From: Pseudomonadota bacterium
Lineage (GTDB): Bacteria; Pseudomonadota; Alphaproteobacteria; Caulobacterales; Caulobacteraceae
Direction: 5' to 3'
Length of the DNA stretch: 34,055 bases
NCBI GenBank assembly: GCA_019348195.1
Contig: JAHWJX010000022.1
Location: forward strand, 1 to 34,055
Position numbers and translations under genes: made by a program. The notes under the pieces were generated by a model, which searched no databases, had not been told where the DNA came from, and worked only from the letters and a program-made list of their open reading frames with translations. Within the stretch, counting starts at the first letter, position 1, and the number at the start of each line of letters is the position of its first letter. Shown piece after piece: positions 33,388 through 34,055 of this stretch.

Positions 33388-33867
33388 TTACTGCTTCTTC
33401 TTCGTCGCGGTCGTGGCCGCCTTGTTGGCCGTCATAGCCCCGTTGGACAGCATCTCCCCCTGTTCGGAGGACAGCGCCACCGTGCCGGAGCCCGGCTCCA
33501 TGGTGATCACGAGCGGGTTCGGGCGCAGATCCAGGGCCGCTCCCGACACCGCGTCGACGCCTACGCCGAGAGGCCCGCCCAGCAGCACATTGCCGGCCAT
33601 CCCCGTTCCGCCGCCGCGCGACAGCCGGTTGATAATGTTGGCCTCCACCGTCTTGTAGCCGGGCTTGGCGATGGTGGCCGTGAACTGCGACTTGCGCGGC
33701 ATGCGGATGCTGCAAGGCGTCGACGGACAGTTGTATCCATGGCTGGTGGCGACGCTGGCGCCGACCGGGTCGGTTTGAACCTGCCAGTTGGTGCTCGTTC
33801 CCCGCGTGATGGTGGCGCAGGCGCCCAGCGAGGCGCAGGCGGCCAGCGCCGCAATCAGCTTGATCAT
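33388..33867 (-). CDS. Small outer-surface lipoprotein with PEGA-like domain
   Basis: A 159-residue protein with a lipoprotein signal: MIKLIAALAACASLGAC, lipobox Leu-Gly-Ala-Cys17. The mature part starts ATITRGTSTNWQVQTDPVGA, followed by CPSTPCSIRMPRKSQFTATIAKPGYK, a PEGA-like beta sandwich pattern with two nearby cysteines. A glycine-rich hydrophobic stretch (GNVLLGGPLGVGVDAVSG) comes next, and the end is lysine-rich (KKKQ). This is the common small-lipoprotein type found in many Proteobacteria, probably envelope-located; function unknown. The start ATG 33867 has AGGGGG before it; the longer open frame upstream has no signal peptide. Confidence 0.85.
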   Translation of the reverse strand: MIKLIAALAACASLGACATITRGTSTNWQVQTDPVGASVATSHGYNCPSTPCSIRMPRKSQFTATIAKPGYKTVEANIINRLSRGGGTGMAGNVLLGGPLGVGVDAVSGAALDLRPNPLVITMEPGSGTVALSSEQGEMLSNGAMTANKAATTATKKKQ

Positions 33868-34005
33868 AGTTCCCCCTTCGGCGCACAGGCGCGCCGACAG
33901 CCAAGCTAGCACCCGAATCACCGCTGCGTCACTTGGGCACACCCTGAGCTTGAATCCGCTCGATCAGCCACTACATCTGTTGCTGTTTTTTTACGGAGCT
34001 TCGCC
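33868..34005. other. Divergent intergenic region before the pirin gene
   Basis: This gap separates the divergent lipoprotein and pirin genes. TTGAAT (33950-33955) and TACATC (33972-33977) with a 16-base spacer are a weak promoter candidate towards pirin. A T-run lies at 33985-33992, followed by the ribosome site ACGGAG. Confidence 0.3.
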
Positions 34006-34055
34006 ATGATCGAGCGCAGACCCTTCAACTCTCTCGGCGGCGCCGACCACGGCTG
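34006..34055 (+). CDS. Pirin-family protein, 3'-truncated by the window edge
   Basis: Only the first 16 codons are present: MIERRPFNSLGGADHG. This closely matches the usual start of bacterial pirins, which begin with M-I-x-x-R-P-F-x-S-L-G and continue with HGWL. Pirins are bicupin, iron-binding proteins, some with quercetinase activity. A ribosome site (CGGAG) stands 7 bases before the ATG. Confidence 0.7.
   Translation, partial: MIERRPFNSLGGADHG

Overview
The window reads as a high-GC alphaproteobacterial chromosome, most likely from the order Caulobacterales (Caulobacter, Phenylobacterium or Brevundimonas type). This rests on recognised protein families and gene order, not on a database search. 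The exception is the first few hundred bases, which encode a 5'-truncated RNA polymerase omega subunit (rpoZ) of clearly actinobacterial type. That piece does not fit the rest and points to a chimeric contig, or less likely to foreign DNA. The join lies between about 235 and 530.

Region 1 (about 530-19250) is a compact pectin and galacturonate utilisation locus. A plus-strand operon (622-6307) encodes a type-B carboxylesterase, a family 10 pectate lyase, a second alpha/beta-hydrolase esterase, a GlcG/HbpS-like protein and a 2-keto-3-deoxygluconate (KDG) kinase. The three hydrolytic or lytic enzymes all start with twin-arginine-like signal peptides. A minus-strand operon runs from uxaC through kduI, kduD, eda and a second kdgK, and may include a DUF707 protein. 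A LacI-type regulator sits between uxaC and a divergent plus-strand unit of altronate dehydratase (uxaA) plus a mannitol-dehydrogenase-type uronate reductase. After these come a hydratase-like protein of the fumarylacetoacetase superfamily and an ExuT-type hexuronate permease. A shared palindrome-like box, TGACACCGGT plus a looser second half, stands before four transcription units: the esterase operon, uxaC, uxaA and the hydratase/exuT pair. It is the best candidate for the operator of the local LacI protein.

The predicted flow is as follows. De-esterification and PL10 cleavage in the periplasm give unsaturated and saturated uronates. KduI and KduD convert the unsaturated product to KDG. UxaC, the reductase and UxaA convert galacturonate to KDG. 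KdgK and Eda then split KDG-6-phosphate to pyruvate and glyceraldehyde-3-phosphate. No TonB-dependent receptor, polygalacturonase, KdgF or mannonate dehydratase is seen.

Region 2 (19370-22819, minus strand) holds a secreted serralysin-type RTX metalloprotease with a 45-residue higher-order repeat, and a signal-peptide protein with a C-terminal NTF2/SnoaL-like domain.

Region 3 (22876-34055) is housekeeping: hflK-hflC-miaA (minus), a divergent mrp/apbC-type ATPase (plus), thyA-M14 peptidase-folA (minus), a DUF1285-NUDIX-DUF6111-like operon (minus), an MFS exporter (plus), a small lipoprotein (minus), and the first codons of a pirin gene running off the right edge. No tRNA, rRNA, CRISPR array or intact insertion sequence was recognised.
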